From: Shewanella profunda
GTDB taxonomy: Bacteria; Pseudomonadota; Gammaproteobacteria; Enterobacterales; Shewanellaceae
NCBI RefSeq assembly: GCF_023283765.1
Contig: NZ_JAKILG010000046.1
Location: 1-37,742 of the forward strand
Direction of reading: 5' to 3'
DNA: 37,742 bases
The notes under the pieces were generated by a model. That model did no database searches. It was not told where the DNA came from and saw only the letters and a program-made list of their open reading frames with translations. A program made the translations under genes and the position numbers. Of this stretch, positions 5,597 to 13,650 are shown piece after piece. Positions within the stretch are counted from its first letter, which is position 1. Each line of letters starts with the position of its first letter.

Positions 5597-6286
5597 TTAC
5601 TTCTGATTGATGTCTGTTAAGCGGTAACCTAAACCCGCTTCTGTTTTAATCAGTTGCTGCTCGTTGCTGTCATTGAGTTTTTTACGTAGCTGACTCACTA
5701 GGATCCGCAGATAGTGGCTATCTTCTTGGTGGGTTTCGCCCCAAATATCCCGCAGTAATTCGGCCTGTGTGACTAACTTTCCAGGGTGAGACATTAAGGT
5801 CTCCATCAGGGCGAACTCTTTTTTGGTTAAGGCAATTTCTTGATGTTCTAGCCAAAGCTGGTGGGTGGTTTTTTGTAGTTTAAGTGGCCCAAAATGCAGT
5901 AAATCACTGACTGTAGGTTCATCCACTAAATCGCGGACTAATACCTTGATGCGGGCAATTAATTCTCTGATCCCAAAAGGCTTGCTGAGGTAATCATTGG
6001 CCCCGGCCTCTAAAAGGCGGATTTTCTCTTCCTCTTGATCGCGGGCGGTTAACACCAATACGGGGATTTTGTCGCTCTGCCGTAGGGTTTGTAGTAGCTC
6101 AATACCATCACCATCAGGTAATCCAAGGTCGAGTACCAACACGTGTGGTTGCTGCGCATGATAATGGGCTAGGGCTGCTGTTATTGACGATGCGCCAATA
6201 TATTCAAATCCTTCCGCCTCTAATGAGATCCGCATAAAGGTGTGGATTTGCGCCTCGTCATCCACCACTAGCACTTTGTAAGCCAT
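5597..6286 (-). CDS. KdpE-like response regulator (OmpR family)
   Basis: A 229-residue two-domain regulator. The receiver domain (about 1-120) has the acidic pair D9-D10, phospho-acceptor D53 in VLVLDLGLP, and the conserved Lys in YLSKPFG. An OmpR-type winged helix follows (about 130-227) with E-x-x-L-L-R-D-I-W-G and Y-L-R-I-L-V-S-Q-L-R-K-K. The sequence resembles KdpE throughout (for example GLPDGDGIELLQTLR). Its start codon directly abuts the stop of the sensor kinase. In most bacteria KdpE activates kdpFABC, but here the downstream genes are ktrA and ktrB, so these are the likely targets (inference). Confidence 0.88.
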   Translation of the reverse strand: MAYKVLVVDDEAQIHTFMRISLEAEGFEYIGASSITAALAHYHAQQPHVLVLDLGLPDGDGIELLQTLRQSDKIPVLVLTARDQEEEKIRLLEAGANDYLSKPFGIRELIARIKVLVRDLVDEPTVSDLLHFGPLKLQKTTHQLWLEHQEIALTKKEFALMETLMSHPGKLVTQAELLRDIWGETHQEDSHYLRILVSQLRKKLNDSNEQQLIKTEAGLGYRLTDINQK

Positions 6287-7333
6287 TTATTCTCTTTCCT
6301 TTTTTATTGGCAAAGCGATGCGGATTAGGCTGCCCTTGGTGACAGGTTCGGCGCTGATTTGGCCTTGGTGTGCGGTAATAATCCCTTTAGCAACAGCCAA
6401 GCCTAGACCTGCACCACCATCCGTTGATGGATGTTGGCGATAAAAGAGTTCAAAAACGGCTTCCATATCTGCGGCGGCTATACCGCAGCCCCGATCTTGG
6501 ATATCCAATCTCAGCATATTTTCATATCGATAAACCTTAACTGTGACTTTTTTATCTTGTGGCGAGTAGCGCAATGCATTGTCCAGTACATTGAAAATGG
6601 CTTGTTCAATCAATGAACTGCATATCATCACTGTGGGTAGATCGGATTCACTCTTGATAACAATTCGTGGCTGCGTGGCCGGAAAACGCGCAATAGCTTG
6701 GTGTAACACATGAGTGATGGTGTCTTCACTCAAGCTAAACTTGAGTGCGCCATGTTGTAACTTAGTGGCCTGTAATAGATTTTCGATATATTGGTGCAAG
6801 CGGTGGCTTTCTGCCGCAGCGCTGTCAATTAGCTCATCCTTTTGGGATGGACTCAGCTTAGGCATATACTCTTTCAACGTTGTTAAAGTGCCAATAATGG
6901 TGGCGAGTGGCGTGCGTAAATCGTGGGAAACCGACAACAGAATACTGTTGCGTAACTGGGCTTGTTCAAGCGCATCTTGCTGACGCCGATAATGCTCGGC
7001 CAGTTTGCTGGTGGTTAGCGCCACTAAGAGGAACACTGCTAAGTTAAGAATATCCTCAAGATTAAACATCTGTAGCGAATAGCGCGGCGTGGTAAATAAA
7101 AAGTTATAACTTGCCGCTTCATACACTGCCGTAAAATAGGCGAAATTGGCGTTGCATTGCAAGGCAATAACGACCACGGCTAATTGTAAAATCAGTAGCA
7201 CAGCGATGGTTGAGCCTGAGAAAAAATCGATGAAATAGCTGCTGAAAATCGCTATTACTAGCACTATAAAGGTGAATAAAGAGGGACGTGAACGCCAGTA
7301 TTGTGTCATAGGTACAGCTATGGATGAAGTCAT
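6287..7333 (-). CDS. KdpD-like sensor histidine kinase lacking the N-terminal KdpD/Usp region
   Basis: A 348-residue membrane kinase. Residues about 18-110 form four hydrophobic segments with the DUF4118-like signature also seen in KdpD (AASYNFLFTTPRYSLQ, then a segment ending VALTTSKLAEHYRRQ). A DHp domain follows with His137 in SVSHDLRTPL, then a HATPase domain with N-box NVLDNALRYSP, G1 DRGCGI and G2 GAGLGLAV. Full KdpD is about 900 residues, with an N-terminal KdpD domain and universal-stress domain; these are absent. The ATG at 7331-7333 is used. A TTG at 7340 or the ATG at 7307 is also possible, since no clear Shine-Dalgarno decides. First gene of the kinase-regulator-ktrAB operon. Confidence 0.87.
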   Translation of the reverse strand: MTSSIAVPMTQYWRSRPSLFTFIVLVIAIFSSYFIDFFSGSTIAVLLILQLAVVVIALQCNANFAYFTAVYEAASYNFLFTTPRYSLQMFNLEDILNLAVFLLVALTTSKLAEHYRRQQDALEQAQLRNSILLSVSHDLRTPLATIIGTLTTLKEYMPKLSPSQKDELIDSAAAESHRLHQYIENLLQATKLQHGALKFSLSEDTITHVLHQAIARFPATQPRIVIKSESDLPTVMICSSLIEQAIFNVLDNALRYSPQDKKVTVKVYRYENMLRLDIQDRGCGIAAADMEAVFELFYRQHPSTDGGAGLGLAVAKGIITAHQGQISAEPVTKGSLIRIALPIKKERE

Positions 7334-7580
7334 GAAATACAAAGAAGTATTAAAGAAGTTGTCCGTACTCTAACAAAGACATTTTAAGATAGCGCGTAAA
7401 AAATCCGTAAAATTTAGTCGATTGTTAGTGACTTAGCTTGCGATTAACTCGAGGGGATTGAGCTTACTCATATCAAGCTATAGGCGAATGATAAGGCTTA
7501 CTGCGTAGACATCTGCTGTAAGCCTCACCCTCGGCGCTGGTTTAATCCGGTTGAATGCTAAAGCGCCATGGACTCCTTGA

Positions 7581-8504
7581 TTACCACGGAATGGGTGGTG
7601 GGACTAAACGCTCACCATTATAGCCGGGAACGACGGCAAAGCGTGGGGAGTGTGCTTCCCACTCGGCTTGAGCTTTCGCAATTTCCTCTTTGCTATGGCC
7701 GACAAAATTCCACCAAATGCTGACCGGATCGGCCAGTGGTGCACCGCCAATCAGCAGTATGCGACAACCTGCTTCGAGTTCAACTGTAATGGTCTCACGT
7801 AACATACCAAGATACGCGAGGTCATTATTATCGAAGCTTTCATCCTCGATCTGGAAGCGGCCTTCGAGTGGCATTAGGGCATATTCGAAACTGGGGTCAA
7901 GGCGCAGGGTGAGCTTAGTGCTATTCGCTGCATAGAGATCCATGGCAACAATAGGTGAAAAGTGCAATGTAGGCGCCTGTTTATGCTGCCAAGTGCCAAT
8001 CAGTAGGGTGAAGTCGACGTCAGCTTCGTGCCAAGTCGGTAACTCGGGATAGTGGTCGAATCTTGCTGCGGTATCTTTGTGCTCCAGTGGTAAGGCTATC
8101 CATAACTGCACCGCGTGCATAGTGCGATGACCTGTTACCGATTCTTCGGTATGGGCGATACCGTGTCCTGCCGTCATTAGGTTGACTTGCTTAGGACGGA
8201 TCACTTGGGCACTGCCAATACTATCCCTATGCATGATTTCGCCTTCGAGCATCCAAGTAAATGTTTGCAGTCCAATATGTGGATGTTGGCCGACATTCAA
8301 TAAGGGGCCGTCGGTGACAGGGCCAATATGATCGAGGAAGCACCAAGGACCTATGAGGCGGCGGCCTTTTTGTGGAATAGCCCGCGCGACGGGAATACCG
8401 CCAACATCACTGATTTTTGGGGTGATGCGTTGGACTTGAATTCGACCATTTTCAATCGGGCATTCCCTCGGGCCACCAAAAAACTGCGCTTGCTGTTCAC
8501 TCAT
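7581..8504 (-). CDS. Pirin family protein
   Basis: A 307-residue cupin-fold protein of the pirin family, presumed cytoplasmic. The metal-binding N-terminal cupin signature is present: HPHIGLQTFTWMLEGEIMHR, then MTAGHGIAHTEE, giving the His-His-His-Glu set that binds Fe(II) in pirins. The C-terminal cupin spans about 175-285. Some pirins have quercetin 2,3-dioxygenase activity and others act as redox-dependent cofactors of regulators; the sequence does not say which applies. AAGGAG lies 7 bp before the ATG. It is monocistronic, with 250 bp to each neighbour and no regulator beside it. Confidence 0.92.
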   Translation of the reverse strand: MSEQQAQFFGGPRECPIENGRIQVQRITPKISDVGGIPVARAIPQKGRRLIGPWCFLDHIGPVTDGPLLNVGQHPHIGLQTFTWMLEGEIMHRDSIGSAQVIRPKQVNLMTAGHGIAHTEESVTGHRTMHAVQLWIALPLEHKDTAARFDHYPELPTWHEADVDFTLLIGTWQHKQAPTLHFSPIVAMDLYAANSTKLTLRLDPSFEYALMPLEGRFQIEDESFDNNDLAYLGMLRETITVELEAGCRILLIGGAPLADPVSIWWNFVGHSKEEIAKAQAEWEAHSPRFAVVPGYNGERLVPPPIPW

Positions 8505-8770
8505 GCTGACTCCTTATCTTCAACTTGTTTGTAGACCTTAAGATTATTGATAGGCTAAGCATTTATTACTGAGTGTAATGTATTACATAATTACTGCATC
8601 CAGGGAGTGTTAATATAGATTATTCTGTTTAATAGCCTTAACGTGTTATTAAGCATAGGTTTACTGTGGTTGGTGTAGCATAATTAGGAACTCTTATTTA
8701 GTACTGAATTAACCCGATAAAACTTACTATTAAGTTGCTGTGAAATCCGCCAGTATTGAGTGTGACGTTA

Positions 8771-9235
8771 ATGAAAAGATTATTGATAGTTATCTTAGCC
8801 TTAGGTCTTGGCGCTTGCGCTAGTGCGCCAGAACCTAAGCCTGTGGTAAAGCAAGTTGAGCTCGCCTCTGCTTGGGATGATAGCAATATTGCTGAGCTGC
8901 ATTCAGAGTGGCGTGGCGTGCCCTATCGTCTAGGTGGCGGCTCTAAAAAAGGTATTGATTGTTCGGCCTTTGTGTCTGTCGCTTACCAAAAAATGTTGGG
9001 TATGGTATTACCGCGCACCGTCGAAGAACAGCAAGCACTCGGCAGGCCTGTGTCTAGGGATCAACTTCGCAGGGGTGACTTAGTCTTTTTCAAAACAGGT
9101 TGGAGTACCCACCATGTTGGCATTTATGTGGGGAGTGATAATTTCCTCCACGTATCAACTAGCCAAGGGGTGAAAATTTCGAGTCTGCATAACAGTTATT
9201 GGGCATCTAAGTATTGGAATGCACGGCGAATTTAA
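8771..9235 (+). CDS. NlpC/P60 family lipoprotein (peptidoglycan endopeptidase)
   Basis: A 154-residue lipoprotein from the ATG at 8771 (TTG 8756 and GTG 8762 also lie in frame). The signal peptide ends in the lipobox L-G-A-C with Cys16, and position 17 is Ala, which favours outer-membrane sorting. The NlpC/P60 domain shows the catalytic Cys64 in GIDCSAF, His115 in HHVGIY and His127 in NFLHVSTS. Such enzymes cleave the D-Glu/meso-DAP bond in peptidoglycan stems (Spr/MepS-like). It resembles the small Spr/NlpC proteins in length. It stands alone between the pirin and the sucrose regulator. Confidence 0.92.
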   Translation: MKRLLIVILALGLGACASAPEPKPVVKQVELASAWDDSNIAELHSEWRGVPYRLGGGSKKGIDCSAFVSVAYQKMLGMVLPRTVEEQQALGRPVSRDQLRRGDLVFFKTGWSTHHVGIYVGSDNFLHVSTSQGVKISSLHNSYWASKYWNARRI

Positions 9236-9296
9236 ACCTTGTATTATTTGCGCTGAGCCGTATTTTTGTGGCCTTATTTGATTCCAGGACATAAGC

Positions 9297-10328
9297 ATGA
9301 CAACAACAAAACACTGGACCCTAAAGAGCATAGCCAACGAGTTGGGTGTCTCTAATGCCACTGTGTCTAACGCCTTTAATCGCCCCGATCAATTATCGGA
9401 AAAACGTCGTAACGACATTTTGGCTGCCTGCACTAAGCTTGGCTATTTCGGGCCGAATAAAGCGGCTCAATCCTTACGTAAGGGCAAGTTTGATACTGTC
9501 GCCTTAGTGCTGTCGGACAGCGTGGAATATATGGTGTCCGATCCTGTCGCCAGTAAATTTATGAAGGGCGTGGCGTCTGTCTTGGAGCAGGAGAAACTGA
9601 ATCTATTGCTGTTTTCGGGCAGCTCAGACAGCGTGAATGCGGTCGCTGACTTTGTGGATGGTTTTATTTGTTATGGTCGCCCGCGCAATGCTCTGTTGGC
9701 CGAGCAGTTAAAGCAGGTAAAGAAAAAGGTCGTTACGGTCGATTTTGATATCCACAGAAATGCTTCTGTGAGCATAGACAATAAGTTAGCTGCCTATGAA
9801 GTGGCGAAACTGGCATTGCAGTCACCCGCAGACAATGTGGCCATTTTGGGGCTACGCTTGCTCGACACTCACTTGACTTGCCGCGTTTATGATTTGAATT
9901 TACTGGAGATAGACACGTCAGTCGCCCATCAAAGGTTACAAGGTTACCTGCAAGCGATTGAAGAAGTGGGCGTTGTACTGGGGCAGGATAGGATTTGGAA
10001 TATTCCCGAGAGCAATGCTGAATATGCGGCGATAGCGGCAAAAGAAGCGCTGAACTCGACTCCGCGCCCGAATGTGTTTTTATGCATGAGTGACTTAATC
10101 GCCCTGAGCGTGCTCGGTCAGGCACAGGCAATGGGGCTGCGCGTTCCCGAAGACGTGCGAGTGGTAGGTTTTGATGGCATAGATGAAGGCACGCGCTCAA
10201 ATCCACCGTTAACCACAGTCTGTCAATACTCTGAGCAGAAGGGACGAAAAGCGGCGCAAATGTTTGTCAGTGCTGCCGTACATGCAGAAGTTTTGGGCTA
10301 TGAATTGCGTCTGGGTAAGAGTTGCTAA
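9297..10328 (+). CDS. scrR: LacI-family regulator of sucrose utilisation
   Basis: A 343-residue transcription factor. The N-terminal LacI helix-turn-helix is clear at about residues 4-26 (WTLKSIANELGVSNATVSNA), followed by the hinge region and a periplasmic-binding-protein-like sensor domain (about 62-340) with VRVVGFDGIDEG near the end. AGGA lies 7 bp before the ATG. It sits at the head of the sucrose cluster, convergent with scrP and sharing a bidirectional terminator with it. The two perfect 18-bp palindromes at 11972 and 13519 are its probable operators. None is seen before scrR itself, so it may not be autoregulated. The effector is inferred from the neighbours. Confidence 0.88.
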   Translation: MTTTKHWTLKSIANELGVSNATVSNAFNRPDQLSEKRRNDILAACTKLGYFGPNKAAQSLRKGKFDTVALVLSDSVEYMVSDPVASKFMKGVASVLEQEKLNLLLFSGSSDSVNAVADFVDGFICYGRPRNALLAEQLKQVKKKVVTVDFDIHRNASVSIDNKLAAYEVAKLALQSPADNVAILGLRLLDTHLTCRVYDLNLLEIDTSVAHQRLQGYLQAIEEVGVVLGQDRIWNIPESNAEYAAIAAKEALNSTPRPNVFLCMSDLIALSVLGQAQAMGLRVPEDVRVVGFDGIDEGTRSNPPLTTVCQYSEQKGRKAAQMFVSAAVHAEVLGYELRLGKSC

Positions 10329-10347
10329 TATCTGATTTTTTTAAACT

Positions 10348-10374
10348 AAAAAGGCGCATTCAATGCGCCTTTTT
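10348..10374. terminator. Bidirectional terminator between scrR and scrP
   Basis: A near-continuous stem AAAAAGGCGCATT / AATGCGCCTTTTT with a tiny loop. It has a T-run on both strands and sits between the convergent scrR and scrP stop codons. Confidence 0.9.
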
Positions 10375-10415
10375 GCTATCTACCAACTATGCTGTTTGGC
10401 TTAGTCTTATTAAGC

Positions 10416-11900
10416 TCAGGCTTGAGATTGAGCCAGTAGCCTTGATAAGGATATCTGTGTCTCTTTGCCTTGTTCATCTAATAGAATGATTTGGCCATCT
10501 TTATTGGCGAAGTCGAGGGTAAGGCTCGCCCGACAATCGGCAGCAGTCCAAGATAGCGTCAGCGTTTGCTCGTTCGATGCCATAGTAAAATGACCATCAA
10601 AGGCGCGGTTGCTATTACGTAGTTTAATTAGCTGAGTCAGCGCCTTAACTACAGGTTTCTGTAACGCTTGCTGCACTTTTTCACGGTTTAAGTAAGGACG
10701 ATTAATATCACGACCGACATGGGTTTTGTTGAGCAGATCCATATCGTTTGGAATCGCCAGCAGACCCGCGTAATACACCTGCGGAATCCCTGGGGTGAAA
10801 AACTGAATCGCGCGCGCCATCAAATAATCTTGGTCATTCTGGCCGAGTGCATCGTAATAGGTACAGTTGATTTGGTATAAATCGACATTACTGGCAGCGG
10901 CTCCTGTGGCTTGTAGACTCTCGCCTTGGCTGTTGCCATGTATGGTTTCGACCAGATTATCAATTTGATTTTCGGTCAATAATCCGTGTAAACCATCCAT
11001 AGGGCCGACATCGATAATGCCAATGCCGTCGTGGGTGTCGAGTACGGTAATGCAGTTGCGTGGCGCCATTTCCAGCCAATGGGTCAAGGCGCGGCAATCT
11101 TGGCTAAACAGCGTGTGCAAGATGAGCGGTGGCAGGGCGAAGTCGTACACCATATCGACGCGCTTGGCGATTTCGACCTGAGTCATATGGTGCGAATGGA
11201 TTTCGGCCAGAGTTGTCATGCCTAACTGATTGGCCTGCTTAGCTAATTTATCCACAAATTCGAAGGACTCTTCGATCATAAAGCAACTGGTGCCGGGCTT
11301 TTTAATCGCATAGCCCGCGGCGTCTAAGCGGATCAGATTCACTTTACTGTGATCGAAACGCGCCAGTACTCGGTTTAAATAATCTTTACCTGCGGCCGAG
11401 TTAACGTCGATATCGATTTGATTGCGGGTAAAGGTTGTCCAAAACTCTTCAGTCGAGCCATCGGCTAAGGTGTAAGTGCTGAAACAACTGCCCGGACGTG
11501 GACGATAGATAGCGGCTTGATCTTGCTCGCTTAAGCCCTCAGGAAATACCTTGTCTTTGGTTAAAAACAAATCCCAGTAGGCCGATTGTTTGCCGTGTTT
11601 GAGCACGTCTTTAAACTCTGGCGACTCGGCTGACATATGGTTAACGATAAGGTCGGCCATGATGTCGTAGTCATCACCAATGCGTTTAACGTCATCCCAA
11701 TTACCTAAGCGTGAATCGACTTGCACATGGTCTATGGGATCGAAACCCGCATCACTGCCGTCAATGGGAAAATAGAAAGGCAAAAGATGTACGCCGCCGA
11801 ATAGACCTTGCAACTCGTTATCGAGCAGCGTTTTGAGCTCCTTGAGCCCTGCATTCGTTATCCTGTCGACATAGGTGATCAGTTGCACTTGGTTTTTCAT
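10416..11900 (-). CDS. scrP: Sucrose phosphorylase (GH13)
   Basis: A 494-residue cytoplasmic enzyme that converts sucrose and phosphate to alpha-glucose-1-phosphate and fructose. The GH13 elements match sucrose phosphorylases: nucleophile Asp193 in RLDAAGY, acid/base Glu233 in LAEIHSH and transition-state Asp291 in LDTHDG. Each is one position beyond the Bifidobacterium enzyme's 192/232/290. Other family marks are the start QLITYVDRI, VNHMSAESPEF, and RPRPGSCF-type loop residues. Length is typical. It is divergent from scrT, with a ScrR-type palindrome 72 bp upstream of its start. Fructose released would pass to ScrK. Confidence 0.93.
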   Translation of the reverse strand: MKNQVQLITYVDRITNAGLKELKTLLDNELQGLFGGVHLLPFYFPIDGSDAGFDPIDHVQVDSRLGNWDDVKRIGDDYDIMADLIVNHMSAESPEFKDVLKHGKQSAYWDLFLTKDKVFPEGLSEQDQAAIYRPRPGSCFSTYTLADGSTEEFWTTFTRNQIDIDVNSAAGKDYLNRVLARFDHSKVNLIRLDAAGYAIKKPGTSCFMIEESFEFVDKLAKQANQLGMTTLAEIHSHHMTQVEIAKRVDMVYDFALPPLILHTLFSQDCRALTHWLEMAPRNCITVLDTHDGIGIIDVGPMDGLHGLLTENQIDNLVETIHGNSQGESLQATGAAASNVDLYQINCTYYDALGQNDQDYLMARAIQFFTPGIPQVYYAGLLAIPNDMDLLNKTHVGRDINRPYLNREKVQQALQKPVVKALTQLIKLRNSNRAFDGHFTMASNEQTLTLSWTAADCRASLTLDFANKDGQIILLDEQGKETQISLSRLLAQSQA

Positions 11901-11971
11901 ACTTTGCCCACGCTTGAGTTGTCTTTCTAGAGTAAATATTTATGGCGATCTTTTAATTGATTGCACAACTA

Positions 11972-11989
11972 AACTTAATCGATTAAGTT
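11972..11989. promoter_or_regulatory. Probable ScrR operator in the scrP-scrT divergent region
   Basis: AACTTAATCGATTAAGTT is a perfect 18-bp palindrome with the central CG typical of LacI-family operators. It lies 72 bp upstream of scrP and 173 bp upstream of scrT. The identical 18 bases occur at 13519-13536 before the receptor gene. Identity of the two copies next to co-functional genes is the main evidence. Confidence 0.85.
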
Positions 11990-12161
11990 GTATATTTAAC
12001 CAATATGAAACATTATTCAAGTGGTTTGTTGGATTTTTGAGTTAGTCTCACGTTTTGGGGGAGGCTAGCTCGTTGCGGTACATAAAAACCGAAACCCTTT
12101 CAGGATGCTGCCACTTAGCGCTTGGGAGTGAGTAGGGATAATAACGATAAGGTGAAATAGT

Positions 12162-13382
12162 ATGGTAAGTGATTCAAAAGGTTGCGATAGCCGCAATCAC
12201 ACCCGTATTCGGGTACTCACATATTTGATGTTTTTCATGTTCGCTATGACCTCAGATGCCGTGGGCGTCATTATTCCAGAGCTGATATCCCAGTTTGATT
12301 TATCTATGTCTCAGGCCAGTGCTTTTCACTATATGCCGATGATTTTTATCGCAATTAGTGGGCTATTTTTAGGTTTTTTGGCGGATAAAATTGGGCGTAA
12401 GTTAACCATTCTATTGGGACTGTTGTTATTCGCGCTCGCCTGTTTTATGTTCGCGTTGGGTGAATCTTTTTACTATTTCTTGTTCCTGCTTGCCTTTGTC
12501 GGCACTGCGATTGGCATCTTTAAAACCGGTGCACTTGGGCTTATCGGCGATATCTCGACCTCATCAAAACAGCATTCCAGCACTATGAATACGGTCGAAG
12601 GTTATTTTGGGGTTGGCGCTATGATAGGGCCAGCCATCGTCAGTTATTTACTGATCAGCGGCGTCTCTTGGAAGTATCTGTATTTTGGGGCGGGTTGCTT
12701 CTGTTTAGTGCTGTGTTGGTTAGCCTACCGGGCGGATTATCCGCAAATTAAGCGTTCCTCGACTGAAACTATTAACCTTGCCAGCACCTTTAAGATGATG
12801 AAAAACCCTTATGCATTAGGGTTTTCACTCGCGATAGGCTTATATGTTGCGACCGAAGTGGCGATTTACGTGTGGATGCCGACCCTGTTGCAAAGTTATC
12901 AAGGTGACTTCACCACCTTAGCCACCTACGCCCTGACGATCTTTTTTACCCTGCGTGCGGGTGGTCGCTTTTTAGGGGGCTGGGTGCTCGATCGCTTCCC
13001 TTGGCAGCAAGTGATGTTCTGGTTTAGTTTTGCGATAAGTGCTTGTTATCTAGGATCTATGATCTACGGTATTGAAGCTGCTGTCGTGCTGTTGCCCCTG
13101 TCAGGCCTATTTATGTCCATGATGTATCCGACGCTGAACTCTAAGGGCATCAGTTGTTTCCCTGTGGATCAACATGGCTCTGTGGCTGGGGTGATCTTAT
13201 TTTTTACTGCGGTATCCGCCGCTGTTGGGCCTCTGCTAATGGGCTTAGTTGGCGATATCTTCGGCCATGTTAAATATGGTTTCTACCTTGCCACTGGTTT
13301 TGCCATTTTGTTGTGCCTCCTTAGCGGATTTAACCTAGTTAAAGATCCGTCACGCCATTTGTTAACGACCGGAACGCACTAA
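12162..13382 (+). CDS. scrT: Major facilitator superfamily sucrose permease
   Basis: A 406-residue inner-membrane transporter with about 12 hydrophobic segments. The MFS motif between helices 2 and 3 is present as GFLADKIGRKLTILLG. The C-terminal half has the related GGRFLGGWVLDRFP. The first 18 residues are charged and cytoplasmic. AAGGTG lies 7 bp before the ATG. Placement between the two operators, beside sucrose phosphorylase, a TonB receptor and a fructokinase, indicates sucrose as substrate. The symbol follows the usage for sugar permeases in Shewanella sucrose loci. Substrate is inferred from context. Confidence 0.85.
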   Translation: MVSDSKGCDSRNHTRIRVLTYLMFFMFAMTSDAVGVIIPELISQFDLSMSQASAFHYMPMIFIAISGLFLGFLADKIGRKLTILLGLLLFALACFMFALGESFYYFLFLLAFVGTAIGIFKTGALGLIGDISTSSKQHSSTMNTVEGYFGVGAMIGPAIVSYLLISGVSWKYLYFGAGCFCLVLCWLAYRADYPQIKRSSTETINLASTFKMMKNPYALGFSLAIGLYVATEVAIYVWMPTLLQSYQGDFTTLATYALTIFFTLRAGGRFLGGWVLDRFPWQQVMFWFSFAISACYLGSMIYGIEAAVVLLPLSGLFMSMMYPTLNSKGISCFPVDQHGSVAGVILFFTAVSAAVGPLLMGLVGDIFGHVKYGFYLATGFAILLCLLSGFNLVKDPSRHLLTTGTH

Positions 13383-13389
13383 ATTGGGC

Positions 13390-13420
13390 TGTGACAGAAA
13401 ATATTTTCCTGTCACATTTT
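13390..13420 (+). terminator. Terminator after scrT
   Basis: Stem TGTGACAG (13390-13397) pairs with CTGTCACA (13409-13416), followed by TTTT. It separates scrT from the independently controlled receptor gene. Confidence 0.75.
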
Positions 13421-13518
13421 CTCAATTAATCAATCTGTTGACCTAATACATCCAGAGTATGAACCAAAACTGTGCAAAAAACGCACTTGCTTTTTGTTAA
13501 TTAGTTGCTAACTTGTTA

Positions 13519-13536
13519 ACTTAATCGATTAAGTTG
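13519..13536. promoter_or_regulatory. Probable ScrR operator upstream of the TonB-dependent receptor
   Basis: A second exact copy of the 18-bp palindrome AACTTAATCGATTAAGTT, 114 bp upstream of the chosen receptor start. Together with the copy at 11972 it defines a two-site local regulon. Confidence 0.85.
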
Positions 13537-13650
13537 TGGTTTTAGCTAATCATGAATGATAACTAAGATAGTTTTTCGATTAATCACAATTCAGTCGATG
13601 TTGCCATGGGGAGATAGGGCAGCATCACAAATATGGATGGGGACATAAAA

